NCBI RefSeq assembly: GCF_030406325.1 | Contig: NZ_JAUEQY010000027.1 | Span: forward strand, 90,784 to 154,783 | Reading direction: 5' to 3' | DNA: 64,000 nucleotides | Source of the DNA: Actinomadura sp. DC4 | Lineage (GTDB): Bacteria > Actinomycetota > Actinomycetes > Streptosporangiales > Streptosporangiaceae | The notes under the pieces: generated by a model | What the model was told of the DNA's origin: nothing | The model's database searches: none | Seen by the model: the letters and a program-made list of their open reading frames with translations, nothing else | Shown here: positions 46,638-56,900 of the stretch, in pieces | How the letters are laid out: each line of letters begins with the position of its first letter | How positions within the stretch are numbered: the stretch's first letter is position 1 | Translations under genes and position numbers: made by a program

Positions 46638-46673
46638 GTTCTATCGTGGCCGGTGTTCCCGAGCTGGAGAAAC

Positions 46674-47435
46674 ATGCCTGTGGCGCGCGAGAAGGTTCAC
46701 GAACCCCGGCTCCGCCGGCTGCCCGGCCCCGAGGCGCTGGGCGAGGCCGCGGCGTCCGACATCGCCGCGGCGCTGATCCGGCGGCTGGAGGCCCGGCCCG
46801 AAGTGCGGATGATCTTCGCCTCGGCGCCGAGCCAGGAGGCCACGCTCCGCTCGCTGGCCGGGTGGCCCGGCATCGACTGGAGCCGGGTGACCGCCTTCCA
46901 CATGGACGAGTATCTCGGGCTGGATCCGGCCGCGCCGCAGCGGTTCGGCACCTGGCTGCGTGAGGTGCTCTTCGACCGTGTTCCGATCGGCAGGGCGCAC
47001 CTGATCGACCCCGGTGGGGACCCGCTGGTGACCGCCGAGACGTACGCCGGGCTGCTGGCCGCCGCGCCGGTCGACCTGGCCTGCATGGGCATCGGGGTCA
47101 ACGGGCACCTGGCGTTCAACGACCCGCCCGCCGACCTGCACGACCCCTCCCTGGTCAAGATCGTGGAGCTGGACGATGTCAGCCGCCGGCAGCAGGTGGA
47201 CGACGGCTGCTTCGCGGACCTGGACGAGGTGCCGCACCGGGCGATCACGCTGACCGTCCCGGCACTGCTGGCGGCCGAGGAGATCTTCTGCATGGTGCCC
47301 GGCGCGCGCAAGCGGGCGGCCGTGGACGCCGCGCTGCACGGCCCGATCGACGGGCGGATGCCGGCCAGCGCGCTGCGCACCCACCCCCGTTGCACGATCT
47401 ACCTCGACGAGGAGTCCGCGCCCGATGCCCTCTGA
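46674..47435 (+). CDS. nagB: Glucosamine-6-phosphate deaminase
   Basis: A 253-residue NagB-fold isomerase/deaminase that converts glucosamine 6-phosphate to fructose 6-phosphate and ammonia. Motifs: TAFHMDEYLGLDP (catalytic Asp in MDEY) and ACMGIGVNGHLAFNDPP with the catalytic His region. ATG 46674 follows CTGGAG. The nagA gene starts 11 nt before its stop, so they form an operon. A preceding repeat array sits in its leader or promoter. Confidence 0.93.
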   Translation: MPVAREKVHEPRLRRLPGPEALGEAAASDIAAALIRRLEARPEVRMIFASAPSQEATLRSLAGWPGIDWSRVTAFHMDEYLGLDPAAPQRFGTWLREVLFDRVPIGRAHLIDPGGDPLVTAETYAGLLAAAPVDLACMGIGVNGHLAFNDPPADLHDPSLVKIVELDDVSRRQQVDDGCFADLDEVPHRAITLTVPALLAAEEIFCMVPGARKRAAVDAALHGPIDGRMPASALRTHPRCTIYLDEESAPDAL

Positions 47436-48564
47436 TGGGGCGCGGACGATCACCGGCCGCGACCCGGCGAGCGGACGGACCCTCCGGGTCACGGTCGAGG
47501 ACGGCCGGATCGCCGCGATCGCCCCGGCACCGGAACCGTCGGACCTCTGGCTCGCGCCCGGCCTGGTCGATCTTCAGGTCAACGGCTTCGGCGGGCACGA
47601 CGTCAACGCCCCCGACATGGACGAGCAGACCGTCGCGGACCTCGTACGCGCGGTGCGCCGAACCGGGGTCACGACCGTCGTGCCGACCCTGGTCAGCGCG
47701 CCCGAGGAGCGGATCGCCGCCGCGCTGGCGATGATCGCCCGGGCCCGCGCCGCGGACCCGCTCGTCGCGCACGCCATCCCGTACGCGCACGTCGAGGGCC
47801 CGTTCCTGTCGCCCGAGGACGGGCCGCGCGGCGCCCACGACCCCGGGAGCGTCCGGCCGGCCGACGCCGGCGAGCTGCGCCGGTGGGGCGGCCTGGCCGG
47901 CATGATCACCGTCTCGCCGCACGACGGCGCCGCGATCGACCTGATCGCCCAGGCCACCCGGATGGGCGTCCGCTGCGCCGTCGGGCACACGCACGCCACG
48001 CCCGAGCAGATCACCCGCGCCGCGGACGCCGGCGCCGTCCTCTCCACCCACCTGGGCAACGCGACGTACGCCACGCTTCCCCGGCACCCCAACCACCTGT
48101 GGACCCAGCTCGCCGACGACCGGCTGCAGGCCGGGTTCATCGCCGACGGGCACCACCTGAGCGCCGACCCGTTCCGCGCCATGCTGCGCGCCAAGGGGAT
48201 CGAGCGCTCCCACCTGGTGTCGGACGCCACGTCGCTGGCCGGGATGCCGCCGGGCCGCTACCGGACGCCGGTCGGCGGAGAGGTGGAGCTGTCCGAGACG
48301 GGCCGGCTGTCCCGCGTCGGCACGCCGTTCCTGGCCGGCGCGTCCCGCTCGCTGGCCGACGGGGTGGCGACCGCGATCACCCTGGCCGACCTGACGCTGT
48401 CCGACGCGCTGCGCCTGGCGACCGCCAACCCCGGCCGTTTCACCGGCGGCCGGGGGGTGCTCCGGCCGGGCGCGCCCGCCGACCTGATCACCTTCGCCTG
48501 GCGGCCGGGTGACATCACGCTGGACGTCCGTACGGTGATCGCCGCGGGCCGGACCGTACGGTGA
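47425..48564 (+). CDS. nagA: N-acetylglucosamine-6-phosphate deacetylase
   Basis: A 379-residue amidohydrolase that removes acetate from GlcNAc-6-P, feeding NagB. Visible motifs are LWLAPGLVDLQVNGFGGHDV, HVEGPFLSPEDGPRGAHD (metal Glu), VGHTHATPEQ (His), STHLGNATYA (His) and VSDATSLAGMPPGRY (catalytic Asp). It overlaps nagB by 11 nt. Catabolic use of amino sugars is the known role; its position in the PKS cluster may be chance or may link chitin or peptidoglycan sugars to production. Confidence 0.93.
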   Translation: MPSDGARTITGRDPASGRTLRVTVEDGRIAAIAPAPEPSDLWLAPGLVDLQVNGFGGHDVNAPDMDEQTVADLVRAVRRTGVTTVVPTLVSAPEERIAAALAMIARARAADPLVAHAIPYAHVEGPFLSPEDGPRGAHDPGSVRPADAGELRRWGGLAGMITVSPHDGAAIDLIAQATRMGVRCAVGHTHATPEQITRAADAGAVLSTHLGNATYATLPRHPNHLWTQLADDRLQAGFIADGHHLSADPFRAMLRAKGIERSHLVSDATSLAGMPPGRYRTPVGGEVELSETGRLSRVGTPFLAGASRSLADGVATAITLADLTLSDALRLATANPGRFTGGRGVLRPGAPADLITFAWRPGDITLDVRTVIAAGRTVR

Positions 48565-48604
48565 TACTGGGACGTGCCCGACTCCGCCGGAAGGGAGCCC
48601 CCTC

Positions 48605-49885
48605 ATGGCCCGTGTTCTCGGTTCTCCGCAGGAGATCCTGGCCCCGGCCGCCGTCGCGGAGTTCGTCCGCTCCGCGCTGGCGGAGGACGACTACACCGGT
48701 AAGAAGGTGTGCGTCCTGGTCCCCGACGCCACCCGCAGCTGCCCGCTGCCGGACCTGCTGGACGGCGTGCACGCCGCCCTGCACGGGCGTGCCGCCGAGC
48801 TGACGTTCATGGTCGCCCTCGGCACCCACCCGGCGATGAGCGAGGAGCGGCTCGCCGCCCTGCTCGGCCACCCGCCGGGCGAGAGCGGGCGGCGCTATCC
48901 GGGTGTGACCGTCCGTAACCACGAGTGGTGGGACCCGGCCATGCTCACCTCGGTCGGGACGATCACGGGGGAGGAGCTCGCGGAGCTTTCCCAGGGGCGG
49001 CTGACCGACCCGGTCGAGGTGAGGATCAACCGCGCCGTCGTGGAAAGCGACGTCACGCTCGTCGTCGGGCCGGTCTTCCCGCACGAGGTCGTGGGCTTCT
49101 CCGGCGGCAACAAGTACCTCTTCCCCGGGGTCTCCGGCCAGGAGGTCATCGACGTCTCGCACTGGCTCGGCGCGCTGATCACCAGCGCCGAGATCATCGG
49201 CACCCGCGGCGTCACGCCCGTACGCGCGCTGATCAACCGAGCCGCCGCCAAGGTGCCGAGCGAGCTGCGCTGCTTCGGCCTCGTGGTCGAGTCCGGCACC
49301 ACGAACCTGCACGCGATCACGTACGGCGGCACCGAGGACGCCTGGGCGGCCGCCGCCGACGTCGCGGCCCAGGTCGACGTGAAGTACCTCTCGGCGCCGG
49401 TCCAGCGGGTGCTGTCCCTCGTGTCGCGGCGCTACGACGAGATCTGGACCGCGGCCAAGGGCATGTACAAGGTGGAGCCGGTCGTCGCCGACGGCGGCCA
49501 GGTCGTGCTGTACGCCCCGCACGTCACGGAGGTCAGCCGTACGCACGGCGAGGCGATCGGGGCCGTCGGCTACCACTGCCGTGACTACTTCGTGAAGCAG
49601 TGGGACCGCTTCGAGAAGATGCCGTGGGGCGTGCTGGCCCACTCCACGCACCTGCGCGGCGGGGGCACGTACGACCCGGCCGAGGGCGAGCACTGCCGGA
49701 TCGAGGTCACCCTTGCCACCGGCATCGACGCCGAGACCACGCGCGGCCTGTCGCTGTCCTACCTCGACCCGGCCTCGATCGACATCGAGGAGTGGGCGCG
49801 CGACCCCGGCACGCTCGTCGTGCACGACGCCGGGGAGATCCTCTACCGCCTCTCCGGCTCAGCCGGTGTGACGGGGCATGCGTGA
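48605..49885 (+). CDS. LarA-family (nickel-pincer racemase-like) protein
   Basis: A 426-residue LarA/DUF2088 protein. It keeps VPDATRSCPLPDLL (arginine), VALGTHPAMSE (histidine) and PHEVVGFSGGNKYLFPGVSG (histidine and the lysine that carries the NPN cofactor), then VIDVSHWLGA (histidine). LarA racemises lactate; many paralogues act on other 2-hydroxy acids. The cofactor genes larB, larC and larE are not in the window. It lies 40 nt after nagA and may belong to the same transcript. Its end overlaps the convergent LysR gene by 27 nt. Confidence 0.88.
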   Translation: MARVLGSPQEILAPAAVAEFVRSALAEDDYTGKKVCVLVPDATRSCPLPDLLDGVHAALHGRAAELTFMVALGTHPAMSEERLAALLGHPPGESGRRYPGVTVRNHEWWDPAMLTSVGTITGEELAELSQGRLTDPVEVRINRAVVESDVTLVVGPVFPHEVVGFSGGNKYLFPGVSGQEVIDVSHWLGALITSAEIIGTRGVTPVRALINRAAAKVPSELRCFGLVVESGTTNLHAITYGGTEDAWAAAADVAAQVDVKYLSAPVQRVLSLVSRRYDEIWTAAKGMYKVEPVVADGGQVVLYAPHVTEVSRTHGEAIGAVGYHCRDYFVKQWDRFEKMPWGVLAHSTHLRGGGTYDPAEGEHCRIEVTLATGIDAETTRGLSLSYLDPASIDIEEWARDPGTLVVHDAGEILYRLSGSAGVTGHA

Positions 49886-50761
49886 CCGGACGGCGCCGTA
49901 CTCGATCAGGATGTCGATGAAGGCCGCTATGTGGGGTACCTCGGCCGTGCTGGTGAACGCCACGATCTCGCGGTGCACCGGCGGATCCGGGGTCAGCTGA
50001 ACCCCGTGGAAATCGGCCTCGATCATGTTTCTCGGCACCAGCGCCGGACCGAGCCCGGCGGCGGCCAGCTGGACGGCCGTCGAGGTGTGGTGCGTGTGCA
50101 CCGCGGGCCGGGCGATGAACCCGGCCACTGAGCAGGCCTGGGCGACGACCGCCGCGAGCCCGTTGTCGGGCGCGTAGAGCACCCACGGGCGTTCCGCGAG
50201 CTCGCTCAGCCGGATCGTACGACGGCCGTCGGCCGCCACCGGGTCGTCGGCGGCCAGCACCACGACGAGATCCTCCCGGCCCAGCACGCACACGGGCCCG
50301 TCCCAGTGCAGCGGCGCGGCGCTGACCGCGACGTCGGCTCCGCCGAAATTCATCAGGTTGGCCAGGTCGCCGCTGTTGCCGAACTCCAGCAGCTCGACGT
50401 GGGCGTCGGAGTAGAGCCGTCGCCACGCCAGGACGGCCGGCGGGATGATGCCGAGCGCGACGGAGTAGAGCGTGGCGATCCGCAGCCCGATCCGGTCCAG
50501 GTCCCCGCGGGGCCGCCCGACGTGCTGGGCCTCCCCGGCGCTGTGCAGGGCCGCGACCGCGTGCGGCAGGTACGCTCGGCCCATCGGCGTCAGCCGTACG
50601 GCGTCCGGGAGGCGTTCGAGCAGCGGATGCCCGACGGTGCGCTCCAGCGCGCGGATCTGGTGTGACAGCGCGGGCTGGGAGACGGAGAGCCGCTGTGCCG
50701 CCCGGGTGAACGAACCCTCCTCGACGACGGCCAGCAGATACTCCATCTGCCGGAAGCTCAT
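49859..50761 (-). CDS. LysR-family transcriptional regulator
   Basis: A 300-residue LysR regulator with a winged helix at residues 1-60 (MSFRQMEYLLAVVEEGSFTR, then AAQRLSVSQPALSHQIRALE) and a substrate-binding-like effector domain (VALGIIPPAVLAWRRLYSDA, VLYAPDNGLAAVVAQACSVA). It is divergent from the large PKS gene (168-bp gap) and convergent with the LarA-like gene, so it could control either. Confidence 0.92.
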   Translation of the reverse strand: MSFRQMEYLLAVVEEGSFTRAAQRLSVSQPALSHQIRALERTVGHPLLERLPDAVRLTPMGRAYLPHAVAALHSAGEAQHVGRPRGDLDRIGLRIATLYSVALGIIPPAVLAWRRLYSDAHVELLEFGNSGDLANLMNFGGADVAVSAAPLHWDGPVCVLGREDLVVVLAADDPVAADGRRTIRLSELAERPWVLYAPDNGLAAVVAQACSVAGFIARPAVHTHHTSTAVQLAAAGLGPALVPRNMIEADFHGVQLTPDPPVHREIVAFTSTAEVPHIAAFIDILIEYGAVRSRMPRHTG

Positions 50762-50929
50762 GACGGAAGTCTATCTCCGCAGGTCAACGGCGTGCAGATG
50801 TGTGTGACGGCCGAGGTTCAGTGTTCCTTTAGCCCTGCCGCCGACGATGAGAACCGGCGTGCGGCCGCGGCATTTCATCAGAGACGAACTCGGACTGTCA
50901 TCAACGTGCTAGTGGCTGGGTGACCTCGA

Positions 50930-53900
50930 ATGGCGACTGAACAGCAACTCGTCGAATACCTCAAGCGCGTCGCGGCCGACTTGCACGACACGCGGCAGCG
51001 CCTGCAGGAGGTCGAGGAGCAGCACACCGAGCCGGTGGCCGTCGTGGCGATGGCGTGCCGGTTCCCGGGCGGCGTGCGGTCGCCGGAGGACCTGTGGGAA
51101 CTCGTCTCCACGGGCCGCGACGCGATCGGTGGGTTCCCCGCCGACCGCGGCTGGGACCTGGACGGCCTCTACCACCCCGACCCCGACCACCCCGGCACCT
51201 GCTACGTACGCGACGGTGGTTTCCTCGACGACGCCGACCAGTTCGACGCCGCGTTCTTCGGGATCAGCCCGCGCGAGGCGCTCGACGCCAACCCTCAGCA
51301 GCGGGTGCTCCTGGAGACGGCGTGGGAGCTCCTGGAGCGGGCCGGGGTCGACCCCGCCTCGCTGAAGGGCACCCCGACCGGCGTGTACGTGGGGACGGCC
51401 ACCACCGGCGACGGCGCGCGCGGAGAGGGAACGACCGAGGGCTACGCGGGCAACGCCCCCAGCGTCCTTTCGGGCCGGGTCGCCTACACCCTCGGCCTCG
51501 AAGGCCCCGCGCTGACGATCGAGACGGCGTGTTCCTCGTCGCTGGTCGCGACGCACCTGGCGGCCCAGGCGCTCCGGCAGGGCGAGTGCACGCTCGCCCT
51601 GGCCGGCGGCGTGACGGTCATGGCCACGCCCGAGGTGTTCACCGGGTTCTCCCGGCAGCGGGGCCTGGCCCGGGACGGGCGGTGTAAGCCGTTCTCGTCT
51701 TCGGCGGACGGTACGGGGTGGGGTGAGGGTGTCGGTCTGGTGTTGCTGGAGCGGTTGTCGGACGCGCGGCGTAACGGTCATCGAGTGCTGGCGCTGCTGC
51801 GGGGTTCGGCGGTCAACCAGGACGGCGCGAGCAACGGCATGACCGCGCCGAACGGCCCCTCACAGCAGCGCGTCATCCGGCAGGCGCTGGCGAACGCGCG
51901 GCTTTCCCCGTCCGAGGTGGACGCCGTCGAGGCGCACGGCACCGGAACTCCTCTCGGCGACCCCATCGAGGCCGACGCGCTGCTGGCGACGTACGGGCGG
52001 AGCCGCTCACAGGACCGGCCGCTGTGGCTGGGCTCGGTCAAGTCCAACATCGGGCACACGCAGGGCGCGGCCGGCGTCGCGGGCATGATCAAGATGATCA
52101 TGGCGATGCGCAACGGCGTGCTCCCGCCCACGCTGCACGCCGCGGACGCCACTCCGCACGTGGACTGGTCCGAGGGCGGGGTGCGGTTGCTGACCGAGTC
52201 CGTCTCGTGGCCGGACGGAGATCGTCCGCGCCGGGCGGGGGTGTCCTCGTTCGGCATCTCCGGGACGAACGCGCACCTGATCGTCGAGGGGGTCGGCGAG
52301 GAGGCCGGCGAGGAGGCCGGGCCGGTCGGCGCGGTGCCGTGGGTGGTGTCCGCGCGGAGCCCGGAGGCGCTGGAGTCGCAGGTCGGCGCGCTGGCCGGGG
52401 TGGACGCGGACCCGGTCGACGTCGGTTGGTCGTTGCTGCGGTCGCGGTCGTCGTTCGAGTACCGCGCGGTGGGGGTCGGGGAGTCGCGGGAGGAACTGCT
52501 CGCGAGCCTGGGATCGGCCGGCGTCGTGGAGCCGGTCAGCGGTGAGCCGGTGTGGTTGTTCAGCGGCCAGGGTTCGCAGCGGGTGGGGATGGGTGCGGGC
52601 CTGTACGAGCGGTTCCCGGTGTTCGCGAGCGTCTTCGACGAGATCTGCGGCCTGCTGGACCCGTACCTGGAACGGCCGTTGCGGGACGTGGTGTTCGACG
52701 GTCCGGCCGAGGTGCTGGACCACACGGCGTACGCGCAGGCGGGGTTGTTCGCGGTCGAGGTGAGTCTGGCGCGGTCGCTGCTGTCGATGGGGTTGCGGCC
52801 GGGTGCGGTGATCGGTCACTCGATCGGTGAGATCGCCGCCGCGCACGTGGCCGGGGTCATGGACCTGGAGAACGCGGCGCGGTTGGTGGGGTCGCGGGCG
52901 AAGCTGATGGGCGCGTTGCCTGCGGGCGGGGCGATGGTCGCCGTCCAGGCCGACCCGAGTGAGCTCGATCTGCCCGAGGGCGTGAGCGTCGCGGCGCTGA
53001 ACACGCCGGGCAGCACGGTGATTTCCGGGCCTGCCGATCTCGCGGAGCGGGTTCAGGCCGAGTGGAAGGAGCGGGGCCGTAAGGCCAAGCGGTTGTCGGT
53101 CAGTCATGCTTTCCACTCGGCGCTGATGGAGCCGATGCTGGAGGAGTTCGCGGCCGCCATCGGTGAACTGTCCTTCGCGGAGCCGTCGATCCCGCTGGTC
53201 AGCAACCTGAGCGGCGAACCGGCCGGTGCGGAGATCACCGAGCCCGGCTACTGGGTGCGGCAGGTACGCGAGCCGGTGCGGTTCCACCCGGCGGTGTCGG
53301 CGGTCGCCGATCGGGCCGGGGTCTTCGTGGAGCTGGGACCGGGCCCGGTGCTGACCGCGGCGGTCCGGCACACGGTGGACGACGCCAGGGCGCTCGCCGT
53401 GCTCGACGGTGAACGGCCCGACGCCATCGCGTTCGGACAGGCCCTGGGGCGGCTGCACGCCGCCGGGGTGGACGTGGACTGGACCCCGTGGTTCCCCGCC
53501 GACCCGCCGCCCCGGATCGTCGACCTGCCCACCTACCCCTTCCAGCGGCAGCGGTACTGGTCGTCGGGCTGGAAGAAGGGCGGCGACCCCACGGGCCTCG
53601 GCCTGACCCCCGCGGGCCATCCCCTCCTGGGCGCCGCCGTGGAGCTGGCCCAGGGCGACGCCTTCCTCCTGACCGGCCGTCTCGGCGGTTCGGGCGGCTC
53701 GTGGCTGAACGACCATGTGGTTTCGGGGACGACGGTGGTGGCCGGCGCGGTCCTGGTCGAGTGGGCGCTGCGCGCCGCCGACGGCGTCGGCTGCGCGACC
53801 GTCGAGGACCTGACGCTGCAGGCACCGCTCGTACTACCCGGCCCCGAGGGACTGCGCGTCCAGGTCGTGGTCGGCGCGGCCGACGAGAGCGGCCGCCGCG

Positions 53901-56900
53901 AGGTGCAGATCTTCTCGCGGCGAGACGATGAGAACGCCGACGGGTGGGAGTGCCACGCCTCGGGGACGCTCGGTCCGCACGAGGTGCCCGGCGACATGGA
54001 GCCGCGGGCATGGCCCCCGCCTGGCGCGGAGCCGCTCGGAGTCGACGATCTGTACGAGCGCGCGGCCGCGGCCGGATACGACTACGGCCCAGCCTTCCAG
54101 GGCGTACGCGCGGCCTGGCGGCACGAGGGCGACCTGCTGGCCGAGGTGGAACTGCCCGAGGCCGCCGGGGAGGAGGACGGCTTCGGCATCCACCCGGTGC
54201 TCCTCGACGCGGCGCTGCACCCGGCGCTGCTCGCCGGCCGTACCGATGAGAAGGTCTGGATCCCGTTCGTCTGGAACGGCGTGTCACTGCACGCGGTCGG
54301 CGCCACGACCGTGCGCGTACGCCTCTCCCAAGGCGAGGAGCAGGACAAACGCGTCCTGCGCGTCCTGGTGACCGACCCGGCGGACGAGCCGGTGCTCACC
54401 GTCGAGGCGCTGTGGATGCGGCCGGTCGACGCCGGCCGGTTCCGGCCCGCCGCACGGCGCGCCGCGAGCGGCCTGTTCACCCTGGACTGGACGCCCCTCG
54501 GCGAGGCCGGCGCCGATGCCGAGGGCATCGCCGTACGGGGCCCCGAGCCGGTGGGACCGGAACTCGTGGAGGCGGCGATCCAGGCCGGCCCGCCGGAGGT
54601 GATGCTCGCCGAGGTGCACGGGACCGAGGACGACCCGCGGGCCACGGCCGAACGCGTCCTCGCGTCGACTCAGGCATGGCTGGCCGAGCCGGGGCTGGCC
54701 GACGCCGTGCTGGCGTTCGTCACCCGGGGCGGGCTCGCCGAGGCCGCGGTCCACGGCCTGATCCGCAGTGCCCAGGCCGAGCACCCCGGCCGGTTCGTCC
54801 TGGTGGACGCCGACGGCGACGCCGACGTGGCGGACGCCGTACGGCGGGGGCTGGCCGCGGGCGAGGAGCAGCTCAGAGCGCGCGGCGACCAGGTCCTGGT
54901 GCCGCGCCTCGCGCACGCCGCCGGCCGCGCGGAGGACGCCGGCGCGCCCCCACCGCTCACCGAGGACGAGACCGTGGCCGTGACCGGCGGCACCGGCATG
55001 CTCGGCGGAGTGGTGGCCGAGCACCTCGTACGGGAGCACGGCGCACGCCGACTGCTGCTGCTGTCGCGGCAGGGCGCGGAGGCGCCGGGCGTGACGGAGC
55101 TGCGCGAACGGCTCGGCGCCCTCGGGGCGCACGTCGACGTGGCGTCCGTGGACGTCGCCGACCGGGAGGCACTGGCGGAGACGCTCGCCGGCGTCCCGGA
55201 GGAGTTCCCCCTCACCGCGGTGGTCCACGCGGCCGGGGTGGTCGACGACGCGGTCCTCACCTCCCAGACGCCGGAACGCCTGGAGAACGTCTGGCGGCCG
55301 AAGGCCCTGGGCGCCTGGAACCTGCACGAGCTGACCCGCGAACTGCCGCTGAGGTTCTTCTGGGTCTTCTCCTCGGCCGCCGGCGTCATCGGCAACGCGG
55401 GCCAGGCGGGCTACGCGGCGGCCAACGCCTTCTGCGACGCGCTGATGGCCGATCGCCGCGCGGCCGGCCTGCCCGGCATGGCCGTGGCGTGGGGTCTGTG
55501 GGCCGACGCCAGCGGCGTCTCCGCCAACCTGACCGCCGCCGACCTGGCCAGGCTCCGCGGCGTACGCCCGCTGTCCGCCGAACGCGGCCTGGCCCTGCTG
55601 GACGCCGCCTGGCGACTCGATGAGGCCAACGTCGTGGCCGCCGACCTGAACGTCGCCGGGGCCTCCGCCGACGAACTGCCGCCGGCGCTGCGCGGCCTGG
55701 CCGGGCGGACCCGGCGGCGGGCGGCCGCGGACGGCGGCGCACCCGCCCTGGCCGCGCGCCTGGCCGGGCTCGACGCCGACGCCCGCTCCGAGGTGCTCGC
55801 CGGCATCGTCCGTGAGCACGTGGCGGCCGTCCTCGGCCACGCCTCCCCGCAGGGGGTGCGCGAGGACGCCAAGTTCGAGGACCTCGGGTTCGACTCGCTG
55901 ACGGTGGTGGAGCTGCGCAACCGGATGACGGCGGCCACCGGACTGCGCCTGCCGGCGACGCTGGCCTTCGACCACCCGACCCCGCGGGCCCTCGCCCGGT
56001 ACCTCGGCACGCGGCTGGACGGCGAGAACGCCCCGGTCGTCCCGGTACGGGCGGTCGCCTCGGCGGCCGACCCGATCGCGATCGTGTCGATGGCGTGCCG
56101 GTATCCCGGCGGCGTCGGCTCGCCGGAGGACCTGTGGGAGCTGGTGTCCTCGGGCGGCGACGCGATCGGGGAGTTCCCCGCCAACCGCGGCTGGGACCTG
56201 GAACGGCTCTTCGCCCCGAACCCCGACCAGCCGGGGGCCAGCCACACCCGCGAAGGCGGATTCCTCTACGACGCGGGGGAGTTCGACGCCGAGTTCTTCG
56301 GCATCAGCCCGCGCGAGGCGCTGGCGGCCGACCCACAGCAACGGCTCCTGCTGGAGACCGCCTGGCAGACCCTTGAGCGGGCGGGGATCGACCCGGCCTC
56401 GCTCGACGGCACGCCGACCGGTGTCTACGCGGGCGTGATGTACCACGACTACGCCAACGGCGCGGCCGACGGCGACGCCAGGCTCGAGGGCTACGTGATG
56501 CCCGGAGTGGGCAGCGCGATCTCCGGCCGGGTCGCCTACACCCTCGGCCTGGAGGGACCGGCGGTGACGGTGGACACCGCGTGCTCCTCGTCGCTGGTCG
56601 CCATGCACCTGGCCGCCAACGCGCTGCGCCAGGGCGAGTGCGACCTCGCCCTCGCCGGCGGGGTCACCGTGATGGCGACCTCCGGGCTCTTCCCCGGGTT
56701 CTCCCGGCAGCGGGGCCTGGCCCGGGACGGGCGGTGCAAGTCGTTCTCGTCTTCGGCGGACGGTACGGGGTGGGGTGAGGGTGTCGGTCTGGTGTTGCTG
56801 GAGCGGTTGTCGGACGCGCGGCGTAACGGTCATCGAGTGCTGGCGCTGCTGCGGGGTTCGGCGGTCAACCAGGACGGCGCGAGCAACGGTTTCACCGCGC

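Noticed and set aside
46290..46673. In-frame upstream extension of NagB
   Set aside because: The added residues come from the tandem repeat array and resemble no NagB; ATG 46674 has a good ribosome site and the normal family length.
51500..51560. First KS as a decarboxylating loading KSQ
   Set aside because: The active site is Cys201 in ETACSSSLV, not Gln, and the protein starts with a docking helix, so it is an extension module.
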